6,805 nucleotides of DNA. It comes from Thermoanaerobaculia bacterium (GTDB lineage Bacteria; Acidobacteriota; Thermoanaerobaculia; Multivoradales; UBA5704). Position numbers and translations under genes: made by a program. The notes beneath the pieces were generated by a model. That model was not told where the DNA came from, did no database searches, and saw nothing but the letters and a program-made list of their open reading frames with translations. Location: NCBI GenBank assembly GCA_025937035.1, contig JAICSG010000217.1, forward strand, positions 1-6,805, given 5' to 3'. This document shows, piece by piece, positions 1-5,652 of this stretch. The number at the start of each line of letters is the position of its first letter. The stretch's first letter is position 1.

Positions 1-1
1 G

Positions 2-790
2 AACGGCGCCGGCAAGACGTCCTCGATCCGCATGATCATGAACATCACCGCCCCCGACTCCGGGGAGGTGAGGGTGTTCGGCCACCCCCGGACCCCCGAG
101 GACCTGCGGCGGATCGGCTATCTCCCCGAGGAGCGCGGGCTCTACCGGAAGATGACCGTGATGGACCAGCTCGTCTTCCTGGGCGAGATCCGCGGCCTGC
201 GGGGACCCAAGCTCGTGGCCGACATCCAGCAGTGGCTGGAGCGGGTCGAGCTCACCAAGTGGTCGAAATCCAAGATCGAGGAGCTGTCCAAGGGCATGCA
301 GCAGAAGGTGCAGCTCATCGGCACCGTGCTCCATCAGCCCGACCTCCTCATCCTCGACGAGCCGTTCTCCGGCCTCGACCCGCTCAACCAGGAGCTGTTC
401 CGCGACCTCCTGCTCGACTACCGGTCGCAGGGCAAGAGCGTCGTCCTCTCCACCCACGGCATGGAGCTGGCCGAGCGGATGTGCGATCACATCTGCCTGA
501 TCTCCCACGGCCGCGCCGTGCTCGACGGCGAGCTCAAGGCGATCAAGCGCCAGATCGGCGGGAACTCCTTCCGTCTGGTGGCCGACGGCGACCTCGAGCG
601 TCTGAAGACGCTGCCCGAGGTGGAGCAGGCGACGGTCCAGGACAACGTCGTGAAGCTGATGCTGCGGCCCGAGGCCCAGGTGGGCGAGGCGCTGCGGCGG
701 ATGGTCGAATTCCTCAACGTCCACGAGCTCCGCTCCGAGGAGCCGGAGCTGGAGCAGATCTTCCTGAAGGCGGTGCGCGATGCGGCTTAA
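2..790 (+). CDS. ABC transporter ATP-binding protein, NatA/YhaQ-like (5'-truncated)
   Basis: This is the cytoplasmic ATPase of an ABC-2 type exporter; it would bind and hydrolyse ATP to drive the permease encoded next. The reading frame is open from base 2, so the true start lies upstream and roughly 35-40 N-terminal residues are missing. The first visible residues, NGAGKTS, are the end of Walker A. Then come a Q-loop region GYLPEERGLY (bases 116-145), the ABC signature LSKGMQQK (from 284), Walker B LLILDEP (344-364), the D-loop SGLD and the switch histidine in STHGME (His codon at 455). The C-terminal part after about base 560, ending in EQIFLKAV, resembles the DUF4162 tail of NatA-like ATPases. 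The Q-loop carries Glu where Gln is usual; I recall the same in YhaQ-like proteins. The stop codon overlaps the permease start by 11 bases, suggesting translational coupling. The substrate cannot be read from sequence; sodium, drug or peptide export are all possible. Confidence 0.95.
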   Translation, partial: NGAGKTSSIRMIMNITAPDSGEVRVFGHPRTPEDLRRIGYLPEERGLYRKMTVMDQLVFLGEIRGLRGPKLVADIQQWLERVELTKWSKSKIEELSKGMQQKVQLIGTVLHQPDLLILDEPFSGLDPLNQELFRDLLLDYRSQGKSVVLSTHGMELAERMCDHICLISHGRAVLDGELKAIKRQIGGNSFRLVADGDLERLKTLPEVEQATVQDNVVKLMLRPEAQVGEALRRMVEFLNVHELRSEEPELEQIFLKAVRDAA

Positions 791-2102
791 CAACGTCGTC
801 GTGGTGGCGAAGCGCGAGTACCTGCAACGGGCCAAGACCAAGGCCTTCTGGATCACCACCCTGATCCTCCCCCTGTTCGTGTCCGCGATCTCGATCGTGC
901 CCAGCGTGCTGATGATGAATTCCAAGTCCACGCAACGGATCGTGGTGGTGGACGAGACCGGCAAGCTGGGCCCGGACCTGGTGAAGAGGCTGAATTCCCG
1001 GGCGGCCCAGCAGCCGAAGAAGGAGGAGTCGAAGGGGCTCAGGCAGCGCGACGACGAGGGGAGCATCAGCTTCCAGGCGACCGCCGAGCCTCCCGCCGCC
1101 GACCGCGCGGCCCAGCAGGCCGAGCTCAACCGGCGGGTGCTGGGCAAGGATCTCGACGCCTGGGTCTGGCTCGGCCCCGGGGTGTTCGCGGACAAGCCGG
1201 TCGAGTATCACGCCCGCAACGTCTCCAACATCCTGACCCAGGCGGCGTTGCGGGACGAGATCTCCGCGGCGGTGCGGCAGGTGCGCTTCCGCGAGGCGGG
1301 GATCGATCCGGCGCAGGTGGACGAGATGAGCCGGTCGGTGGAGCTGGACAAGCAGCGGGTCTCGGCCACCGGGAGCCGCGCCGAGAGTGGCCTCGGGGCC
1401 GCCGCCCTCGCCATGGTGCTGTTCTTCATCCTCTACATCGCGATCATCATGTGGGGTCAGCAGGTGATGCAGGGGGTGCTGGAGGAGAAGGGGTCGCGGG
1501 TGATCGAGGTGGTGATCTCGTCGGTGACCCCCTTCGAGCTGATGATGGGCAAGCTCATCGGCATCTGCCTGCTGGGGCTGACGCAGCTCGCCCTCTGGCT
1601 TGGCACCGTGCTGGTGGTGACCTCGCCCGGGATCGTCGCCTCTATGGCGTTCCTGCCGGCGGGGACCTCCCTCCCCACGCTGTCAGCCGCGACGCTGATC
1701 AACTTCGTGCTGCTCTTCATCCTTGGCTTTCTGGCCTACGCCACGCTCTACGCCGGGATCGGCGCCTCCTTCAACAACCTCCAGGAGGCCCAGCAGGCGG
1801 CCAGCCTGGCGATGGTGTTCGTGGTCATCCCGGTGATGGTGATGTACCCCGTGATTAACGATCCGAACTCCCGGATGGCCACCATCCTGTCGCTGATCCC
1901 CATGTTCACCCCGCTGCTGATGCCGCTGCGGATCGCGATCGAGATGCCCCCGGTCTGGCAACTCGCCCTCGCCTATGCCCTGACGATCGGCTTCGTGATC
2001 GGGATGATCTGGGTCTGCTCCCGGATCTACCGGGTCGGCATCCTGATGTACGGGAAGAAGCCGACGTTCGCGGAGATCTGGAAGTGGACGCGGTACGCGT
2101 GA
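780..2102 (+). CDS. ABC-2 type transporter permease, NatB/YhaP-like
   Basis: This 440-residue integral membrane protein is the probable partner of the preceding ATPase. It starts with a basic cytosolic stretch (KREYLQRAKTKAF), then TM1 at about residues 22-46. A hydrophilic, probably extracytoplasmic region of about 155 residues follows (50-205), and then six hydrophobic segments near 206-226, 255-280, 305-328, 341-360, 366-383 and 394-415. This one-plus-six layout with a large first loop is typical of ABC2_membrane_3 (NatB-like) permeases. The motif QGVLEEKGSRVIEVVISSV after TM2 is a hallmark of the family, as a cytosolic coupling segment. The ATG at 780 lies inside the end of the ATPase gene, with GAAGG (766-770) nine bases upstream as a ribosome site. 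The length is normal and no frame damage is seen. Family and pairing are secure; cargo is unknown. Confidence 0.94.
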   Translation: MRLNNVVVVAKREYLQRAKTKAFWITTLILPLFVSAISIVPSVLMMNSKSTQRIVVVDETGKLGPDLVKRLNSRAAQQPKKEESKGLRQRDDEGSISFQATAEPPAADRAAQQAELNRRVLGKDLDAWVWLGPGVFADKPVEYHARNVSNILTQAALRDEISAAVRQVRFREAGIDPAQVDEMSRSVELDKQRVSATGSRAESGLGAAALAMVLFFILYIAIIMWGQQVMQGVLEEKGSRVIEVVISSVTPFELMMGKLIGICLLGLTQLALWLGTVLVVTSPGIVASMAFLPAGTSLPTLSAATLINFVLLFILGFLAYATLYAGIGASFNNLQEAQQAASLAMVFVVIPVMVMYPVINDPNSRMATILSLIPMFTPLLMPLRIAIEMPPVWQLALAYALTIGFVIGMIWVCSRIYRVGILMYGKKPTFAEIWKWTRYA

Positions 2103-2118
2103 GCCCCGCCTGAAGTTT

Positions 2119-2154
2119 GTAGGGGCGGCCCTGTGTGGCCGCCCCGCCCCCTAC
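2119..2154. repeat. GC-rich palindromic element between convergent genes
   Basis: A perfect 9-bp stem, GGGGCGGCC (2122-2130) with GGCCGCCCC (2137-2145), encloses a 6-base loop CTGTGT. An outer, slightly offset pairing also exists: GTAGGGGCGG at 2119-2128 against CGCCCCCTAC at 2145-2154, so the whole block reads as a nested inverted repeat. No T-tract follows on either strand, so it is not a textbook intrinsic terminator, although it could stop or protect both converging transcripts. The stop codon of the histidine kinase (2151-2153, complement) lies inside the right arm. The style resembles REP-like intergenic repeats that begin GTAGGGGC and are scattered in many bacterial genomes; that comparison is from memory. 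Confidence 0.7.
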
Positions 2155-3989
2155 ACGGGTTTGGCCTCGCCGTTCTCCTGCAGCACCGCCTTGAGCTGGG
2201 CCGGATCCACCGGCTTGGTCAGGTGGAGATCGAAGCCGGCCTCCTTGGAGCGGCGGCGGTCCTCGTCGCGGCCGTAGCCGGTGACGGCGATCAGCTTGGC
2301 GGAGCGGGTCTCGGGGTCCTTGCGCAGGGCGGTCGCCACCTCGTAGCCGGTCATGCCGGGGAGCCCGAGATCGCAGAGCACCACCTCGGGGTGGAATTCC
2401 CGGGCGGCCTGGACGCCGTCCACGCCGGAGGCGGCCAACTCGACCTCGTGGCCCGAGAGCTCCAGGAAGTCCCGCATGGTGGCGGCGGCGTCCGGGTTGT
2501 CCTCGACCACCAGGATCTTCCGCGTGGAAGGGTGCGCGGCGGCGTCCGGATGGGCCTCCTCCGGCGCGGCCTCCTGGGCCGTGGCGGAGACGAGCGGGAG
2601 GAGGATGGAGATCTCGGCCCCCTTGCCCACCCCCGCGCTGCTCGCCTTCACCTCGCCGCCGTGCAGGTCGATCAGCCCCTTGGTGACCGCGAGGCCCACG
2701 CCGAGCCCCCCCTGGGAGCGGTCGAGGCTGTGGTCCCCCTGGGTGAAGACCTCGAAGACGTAGGGGAGCTCTTCCGGCGGGATGCCGGCGCCGTCGTCGC
2801 GCACGCGCACCTCCGCCCGCCGGCCGGCCTGGGCCGCCCGCACGGAGACGTGGCCACCCCGCGGGGTGAACTTGGCGGCGTTGTCCATCAGGTTGGAGAG
2901 GGCCTGGGAGAGGCGCAGGCGGTCCCCCCGCACGGGCAGGGGCTCCGCCGGCAGGTCGAGCCGGAGGGCGATCCCCGCCTCCTTCAGCGACTCCCGGTAG
3001 CCCTCGACCGTCTCGCGCACCAGCTCGGTCAGGTCGAGCTCCTCGGTCTGCAGCTCGACCTGGCCGCGGGTGACGCGGGAGGCCTCGAGCAGGTCGTCGA
3101 TCAGCATCGCCTGGTGGAGGACCTGGCGCTCGGCGGCGTCGATGGCCCGCCTCCAGGTCTCGTCCCCCTCGCCTTTCATGCGCAGGACCTGGAGGGCGTT
3201 GCTGATCGTGCCCAGCGGATTGCGCAGCTCGTGGGCGAGCATGGAGAGGAGCTCCTCCTTGGCGCGGTCGGCGCGGGCGAGGGCCGAGCGCTGCTGGGAG
3301 AGCCGCAGGGTGACCTCCTCCAGCTTGGCCTCGCTGAAGCGGGCGCGCTGGAGCTGGGCCATCATCCAGTCGATCCGTTCGGACACCGGCCGGTCGCCGA
3401 GCACCATGTCGGGGGGCTCATAGAAGGCGTTGGGGCAGATCTGGTCGCCCAGCACGGCGAGCGGATGGGTCTGGAGGGCGTCCTCGATCAGCTCCGGCGA
3501 GGAGCTGTCGCGGGAGTAGCGGCAGAGGGCGCAGGTGCGGCTGCCGGCGAGGAAGCGGTTGAGGTGCGCCTCGTACTCGATCAGCCGGTCGGCGCCCGGG
3601 GTGCCCTCGAGCACCCAGCCCATGTTCCAGGTGGCGCGCAGGCCCGAGAAGCCGTCGTCGAGCGCCTGCTGCTCGGCCTGGCGCAGGGAGTCCATCATCG
3701 CGCCGGGATCGAAGCGCCCGTCGGGGAGCCAGTTTTCGCGCTGGGTCACACAGACGAGAGCGCCGCGGTCGCATTCGCCCTGGACGTCCACGCCCGCCTC
3801 GTCCAGGGCATGCTCCAGCCGGCGCCCGCTGGTGCCGTGGCCGACGAAGAGGCAGCGCTCGCCCGCCGCGAGCCCCGCCTTGAGGAAGGGGACCAGCGCG
3901 GCCGTCTGCTCGGCGGCGCTGCGATAGACCAGACAAAGGTGGTCGCCCTGACGCAGGCGGGCGATCCGCCTCTCGAGCTCAACCGTCAC
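2151..3989 (-). CDS. MEDS-domain hybrid sensor histidine kinase with C-terminal receiver
   Basis: This 612-residue soluble signalling protein has no membrane segment or signal peptide, so it should sense a cytosolic cue. Residues 10-195 match the MEDS sensory domain (methanogen/methylotroph, DcmR): GDHLCLVY at 15-22, ALCRYSRD at 154-161, THPLAV at 174-179 and the NAFYEPP end at 187-193. A short helical linker (about 212-245) leads to HisKA with the H-box SMLAHELRNPLG (phospho-accepting His253). The HATPase domain follows, with N-box NLMDNAAKFTP (366-376), G1 DDGAGIP (398-404) and G2 GLGVGLAV (428-435). An Ala/Glu/Pro-rich linker joins it to a receiver domain (490-606) with acidic pair Glu496/Asp497, phospho-acceptor Asp540, Thr570 and Lys592. 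The start is GTG at 3989, chosen because GGGAGG (complement of 3997-4002) sits seven bases upstream. The C-terminal receiver suggests an intramolecular step in a phosphorelay; no HPt or output regulator gene is visible here. The ligand is unknown. Confidence 0.93.
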   Translation of the reverse strand: MTVELERRIARLRQGDHLCLVYRSAAEQTAALVPFLKAGLAAGERCLFVGHGTSGRRLEHALDEAGVDVQGECDRGALVCVTQRENWLPDGRFDPGAMMDSLRQAEQQALDDGFSGLRATWNMGWVLEGTPGADRLIEYEAHLNRFLAGSRTCALCRYSRDSSSPELIEDALQTHPLAVLGDQICPNAFYEPPDMVLGDRPVSERIDWMMAQLQRARFSEAKLEEVTLRLSQQRSALARADRAKEELLSMLAHELRNPLGTISNALQVLRMKGEGDETWRRAIDAAERQVLHQAMLIDDLLEASRVTRGQVELQTEELDLTELVRETVEGYRESLKEAGIALRLDLPAEPLPVRGDRLRLSQALSNLMDNAAKFTPRGGHVSVRAAQAGRRAEVRVRDDGAGIPPEELPYVFEVFTQGDHSLDRSQGGLGVGLAVTKGLIDLHGGEVKASSAGVGKGAEISILLPLVSATAQEAAPEEAHPDAAAHPSTRKILVVEDNPDAAATMRDFLELSGHEVELAASGVDGVQAAREFHPEVVLCDLGLPGMTGYEVATALRKDPETRSAKLIAVTGYGRDEDRRRSKEAGFDLHLTKPVDPAQLKAVLQENGEAKPV

Positions 3990-4017
3990 GAGAAGTCCTC
4001 CCGACTCTTCATTTCAA

Positions 4018-4037
4018 CAGCCGCTACGATGCGGCTG
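4018..4037 (-). other. Hairpin upstream of the histidine kinase gene
   Basis: A perfect 7-bp inverted repeat, CAGCCGC (4018-4024) and GCGGCTG (4031-4037), has a 6-base loop. It lies 28 bases upstream of the kinase GTG, within the 157-base gap after the XRE gene. On the transcribed (-) strand it is followed by TTGAAATG rather than a run of T, so it is at best a weak terminator; it could also be a leader hairpin or processing site. A second weaker repeat, GAGCGG (4121-4126) with CCGCTC (4137-4142), lies just after the XRE stop codon. Confidence 0.4.
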
Positions 4038-4146
4038 CTGAAGGGCCGGCTGCAAGAAGCGTGCGCGGGTCCTGAAAAGAAAGGAAGGGCTTCAGGAGGC
4101 ACGGGAAAAGACGGTACGGCGAGCGGCCCGGGAGGACCGCTCCGCC

Positions 4147-4623
4147 TCAGCTCGGCTCTTCGTCCGGCTCGGGCTCGCTCACGACGGGTGAGATCATGCC
4201 GTGAAGATAGCGAACCAGCTTGTGGAACCCCTCGAGCATCTCGCTCAGGGCCTGCTCCTCCAGCGCCGGAAGCTGGCGCTTGAGGCCGAGGACCCGGTAG
4301 ACGCTGCCGCCGGAGTCGCCGCCGCCCTCCTGGCCGGAGCCCGAGGAGTATCCTTGCCAGGGGTCCCGTCCGCCCGGCGTCCGGCGGATCGCCTCCGGAC
4401 GCTCGTTGACGATCTGGAGGGCGTTGTGAAGGTCGTTGAGGTCGCATTCGAGCGCGGCCAGGATCTTTTCCAGCGTGTCGAGCGACGGTTTCTGCTTGCC
4501 GGTCTCATAGGCCGAGAGCATGGCTTTGGTGATTCCGGCGGCGTCGGCGACCTGGTACTGCCTCTTACCCTGCCGGTCGCGGAGCCAGCGTAAGGCCCTT
4601 CCAAGTCCGTTGAAGATTGACAT
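4147..4623 (-). CDS. XRE-family helix-turn-helix transcriptional regulator
   Basis: This is a 158-residue predicted DNA-binding protein. Residues about 8-66 form an XRE/Cro-CI type helix-turn-helix: QYQVADAAGITKAMLSAYE (22-40) covers the second and recognition helices, and KPSLDTLEKILAALECDL (45-62) is the typical end of the fold. After it come a Gly/Ser-rich flexible linker (91-107), a predicted helix rich in Leu and Glu (about 118-142) and an acidic Pro/Glu tail (148-158). The C-terminal part carries no enzymatic motif I recognise and may serve dimerisation or partner binding. I chose the ATG at 4623, because the protein from there begins directly with the HTH domain. A start at 4680 would add 19 residues with no domain. 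GGAG lies about 17 bases upstream, a rather long spacing. The gene is divergent from the knuckle/TPR gene at 4866, so it probably binds the shared intergenic region; this is inferred. Confidence 0.88.
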   Translation of the reverse strand: MSIFNGLGRALRWLRDRQGKRQYQVADAAGITKAMLSAYETGKQKPSLDTLEKILAALECDLNDLHNALQIVNERPEAIRRTPGGRDPWQGYSSGSGQEGGGDSGGSVYRVLGLKRQLPALEEQALSEMLEGFHKLVRYLHGMISPVVSEPEPDEEPS

Positions 4624-4865
4624 GGGCGGAAATGTACCTTCTCCAGAGCCGTGTGGCAAGCGCAAACTTATGTGGATCAATGACTTGGCCGCAAAAAAAG
4701 ATTCCTTCCGGGCGTACCAATGTTCTGGCTTGTCGTGTTCTCGGATTGAAGAAGGGTGTTGGTTGAGGCAAAATATCCTCTATACTCACTTCACTGTGGC
4801 TTCTTGAGGTTCTCGCTTTACGTGCGCAAAATGACCGTAAATCCGGGTGGAGGGACCTGGAAAGC
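4624..4865. promoter_or_regulatory. Divergent intergenic promoter region
   Basis: This 242-base gap between two divergent start codons is visibly richer in A and T than the flanking genes, as expected for a promoter region. For the + strand gene the best -10 candidate is TATACT at 4781-4786, a five-of-six match to TATAAT. A weak -35, TTGGTT at 4759-4764, sits 16 bases upstream; TTGAGG at 4763-4768 matches similarly but is only 12 bases away. I found no convincing -35/-10 pair for the - strand XRE gene; CATAAG (complement of 4669-4674) is only a weak -10 candidate. Short ORFs crossing the region look accidental. Confidence 0.5.
4817..4841. promoter_or_regulatory. Candidate operator: TTTACG-N13-CGTAAA inverted repeat
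   Basis: A perfect 6-bp inverted repeat, TTTACG (4817-4822) and CGTAAA (4836-4841), has half-site centres 19 bases apart, close to two helical turns. It lies about 30 bases downstream of the TATACT box and 25 bases upstream of the start codon at 4866. Such spacing would suit binding by a dimeric regulator, with the divergent XRE protein as the obvious candidate. Six-base arms can arise by chance, so this is a suggestion only. Confidence 0.3.
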
Positions 4866-5564
4866 ATGCCGGAAAATCATCCCGATCCGCGGCTTCTCGA
4901 ACGTTTCATGCGGAATGAGGCCGCCCCGGAGGAGCGCCGCTGGATCGTGCGCCACCTCCTGGCCGGCTGCACGCGGTGCGGCGCCATCACCCGCCGGCTC
5001 TGGGAGCTGGGCGAGCCCGGGCCGGGGGTGGCCGCGGAGCGCCGGCCGGAGCGCCGGAGAGACCGGGAGGCGGGGGAGCCGGCGGCGGTGGCCTCCTCGC
5101 TCTACCGGCTGGCCCTGCTGCTGGCCGACCGCGGGCGGGGGGAGGCGGCCCTCCAGGCGCTCCAGAAGGCGCGGCGCCTGTACGAGAGGCTGGGGGACGG
5201 GCCCCACCTCGCGCGCCTGAGCCACCTGGAGGGGAAGATCGCCGAGGCTTCCGGATCTCCGGCCGAGGCGGAAGCCGCCTTCCTCGAGGCCCGCCGCGGA
5301 TTCCTCGCCGAGGGGCTGGGCGCCGAGGGGGCGACCGTGCTGCTCGACCTCGCGGTCCTCTATGCCCGGGAGGGGCGCGCCGCCGAGATCCTGCCGTTCG
5401 CCCAGGACATGCTCCCCATCTTCCAGACGCGGGATCTCCGCAAAGGGGTCGCCGCGGCGCTGGTGTGCTTCCGCGAGCTGGTCGAGTCCGGCCAAGCCGA
5501 CGTGGGGCTGCTCGCGGAGATGGCCCGGTACGTGGGGCCGCGGCCGGAGGAGGTGGGGTGGTAA
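4866..5564 (+). CDS. His-Cys-Cys knuckle and TPR-like repeat protein (function unknown)
   Basis: This 232-residue protein is predicted to be soluble, with no membrane segment. The N-terminal 40 residues (HPDPRLLERF..., VRHLLAGCTRC) end in His30-x4-Cys35-x2-Cys38. This resembles the zinc-binding knuckle of anti-sigma factors (ZAS, zf-HC2), though the usual spacing is H-x3-C-x2-C. A basic, low-complexity linker (about 55-75) leads to three TPR-like helix pairs: about 78-110 (LYRLALLLADRGRGEAALQA), 113-149 and 153-190 (VLLDLAVLYAREGRAAEI). They have the A/G/L spacing typical of TPRs and suggest a protein-binding scaffold. The ATG at 4866 has GGAGG (4849-4853) twelve bases upstream; the downstream in-frame ATG (residue 15) would cut into the knuckle region. 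The gene is divergent from an XRE regulator. No sigma factor gene is adjacent and no membrane anchor exists, so a classical anti-sigma role is unlikely. It may bind a partner or regulate through zinc or redox state; I do not recognise a named family. Confidence 0.82.
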   Translation: MPENHPDPRLLERFMRNEAAPEERRWIVRHLLAGCTRCGAITRRLWELGEPGPGVAAERRPERRRDREAGEPAAVASSLYRLALLLADRGRGEAALQALQKARRLYERLGDGPHLARLSHLEGKIAEASGSPAEAEAAFLEARRGFLAEGLGAEGATVLLDLAVLYAREGRAAEILPFAQDMLPIFQTRDLRKGVAAALVCFRELVESGQADVGLLAEMARYVGPRPEEVGW

Positions 5565-5596
5565 GGGCGGCTGTGCCCAGAGCGTCCGCGGCCTCA

Positions 5597-5622
5597 CCGC
5601 CCGGGATTGAAATCCCGGGCGG
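5597..5622. repeat. Perfect 26-base palindrome between the TPR gene and mutS2
   Basis: CCGCCCGGGATT (5597-5608) and AATCCCGGGCGG (5611-5622) are exact reverse complements around a GA centre, giving a very stable hairpin in RNA or a cruciform in DNA. No T-run follows on the + strand, so it is not a standard intrinsic terminator. It resembles REP-like intergenic palindromes in GC-rich genomes (from memory). It lies 32 bases after the upstream stop codon and 30 bases before the assigned mutS2 start. Confidence 0.75.
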
Positions 5623-5640
5623 CTGTGGAACAAGCACAGC
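5622..5640 (+). other. Second hairpin next to the palindrome, mutS2 leader
   Basis: GCTGTG (5622-5627) and CACAGC (5635-5640) form a 6-bp stem with a 7-base loop GAACAAG. It shares its first base with the palindrome, so the two hairpins are stacked or mutually limiting. The block GGGCGGCTGTG occurs twice, at 5565-5575 and 5617-5627, so alternative pairings with CCGCCC (5597-5602) or with CACAGC are possible. It could be part of one compound repeat unit or an attenuator-like leader. Confidence 0.45.
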
Positions 5641-5652
5641 GCCCCCGCTGTT

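Noticed and set aside
992..2409. A 16-base direct repeat, GAATTCCCGGGCGGCC, at 992-1007 and 2394-2409.
   Set aside because: Both copies lie within conserved coding sequence of unrelated genes and different frames; no flanking similarity suggests a mobile unit, so chance is the simplest reading.
2133..4283. A 716-codon open frame on the + strand opposite the histidine kinase.
   Set aside because: It is the antisense shadow of a GC-rich gene: the - strand frame has complete MEDS, HisKA, HATPase and receiver motifs, while the + strand translation has no recognisable domain and is rich in Gly, Ala, Leu and Arg.
4624..4680. A 19-residue N-terminal extension of the XRE gene from an ATG at 4680.
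   Set aside because: The added residues form no domain and would run through the probable promoter region; the ATG at 4623 begins directly at the HTH fold.
4763..4786. TTGAGG and TATACT as a -35/-10 promoter pair.
   Set aside because: The spacer is only 12 bases, too short for a standard sigma-70 promoter; the TATACT box was kept with a weaker upstream -35.
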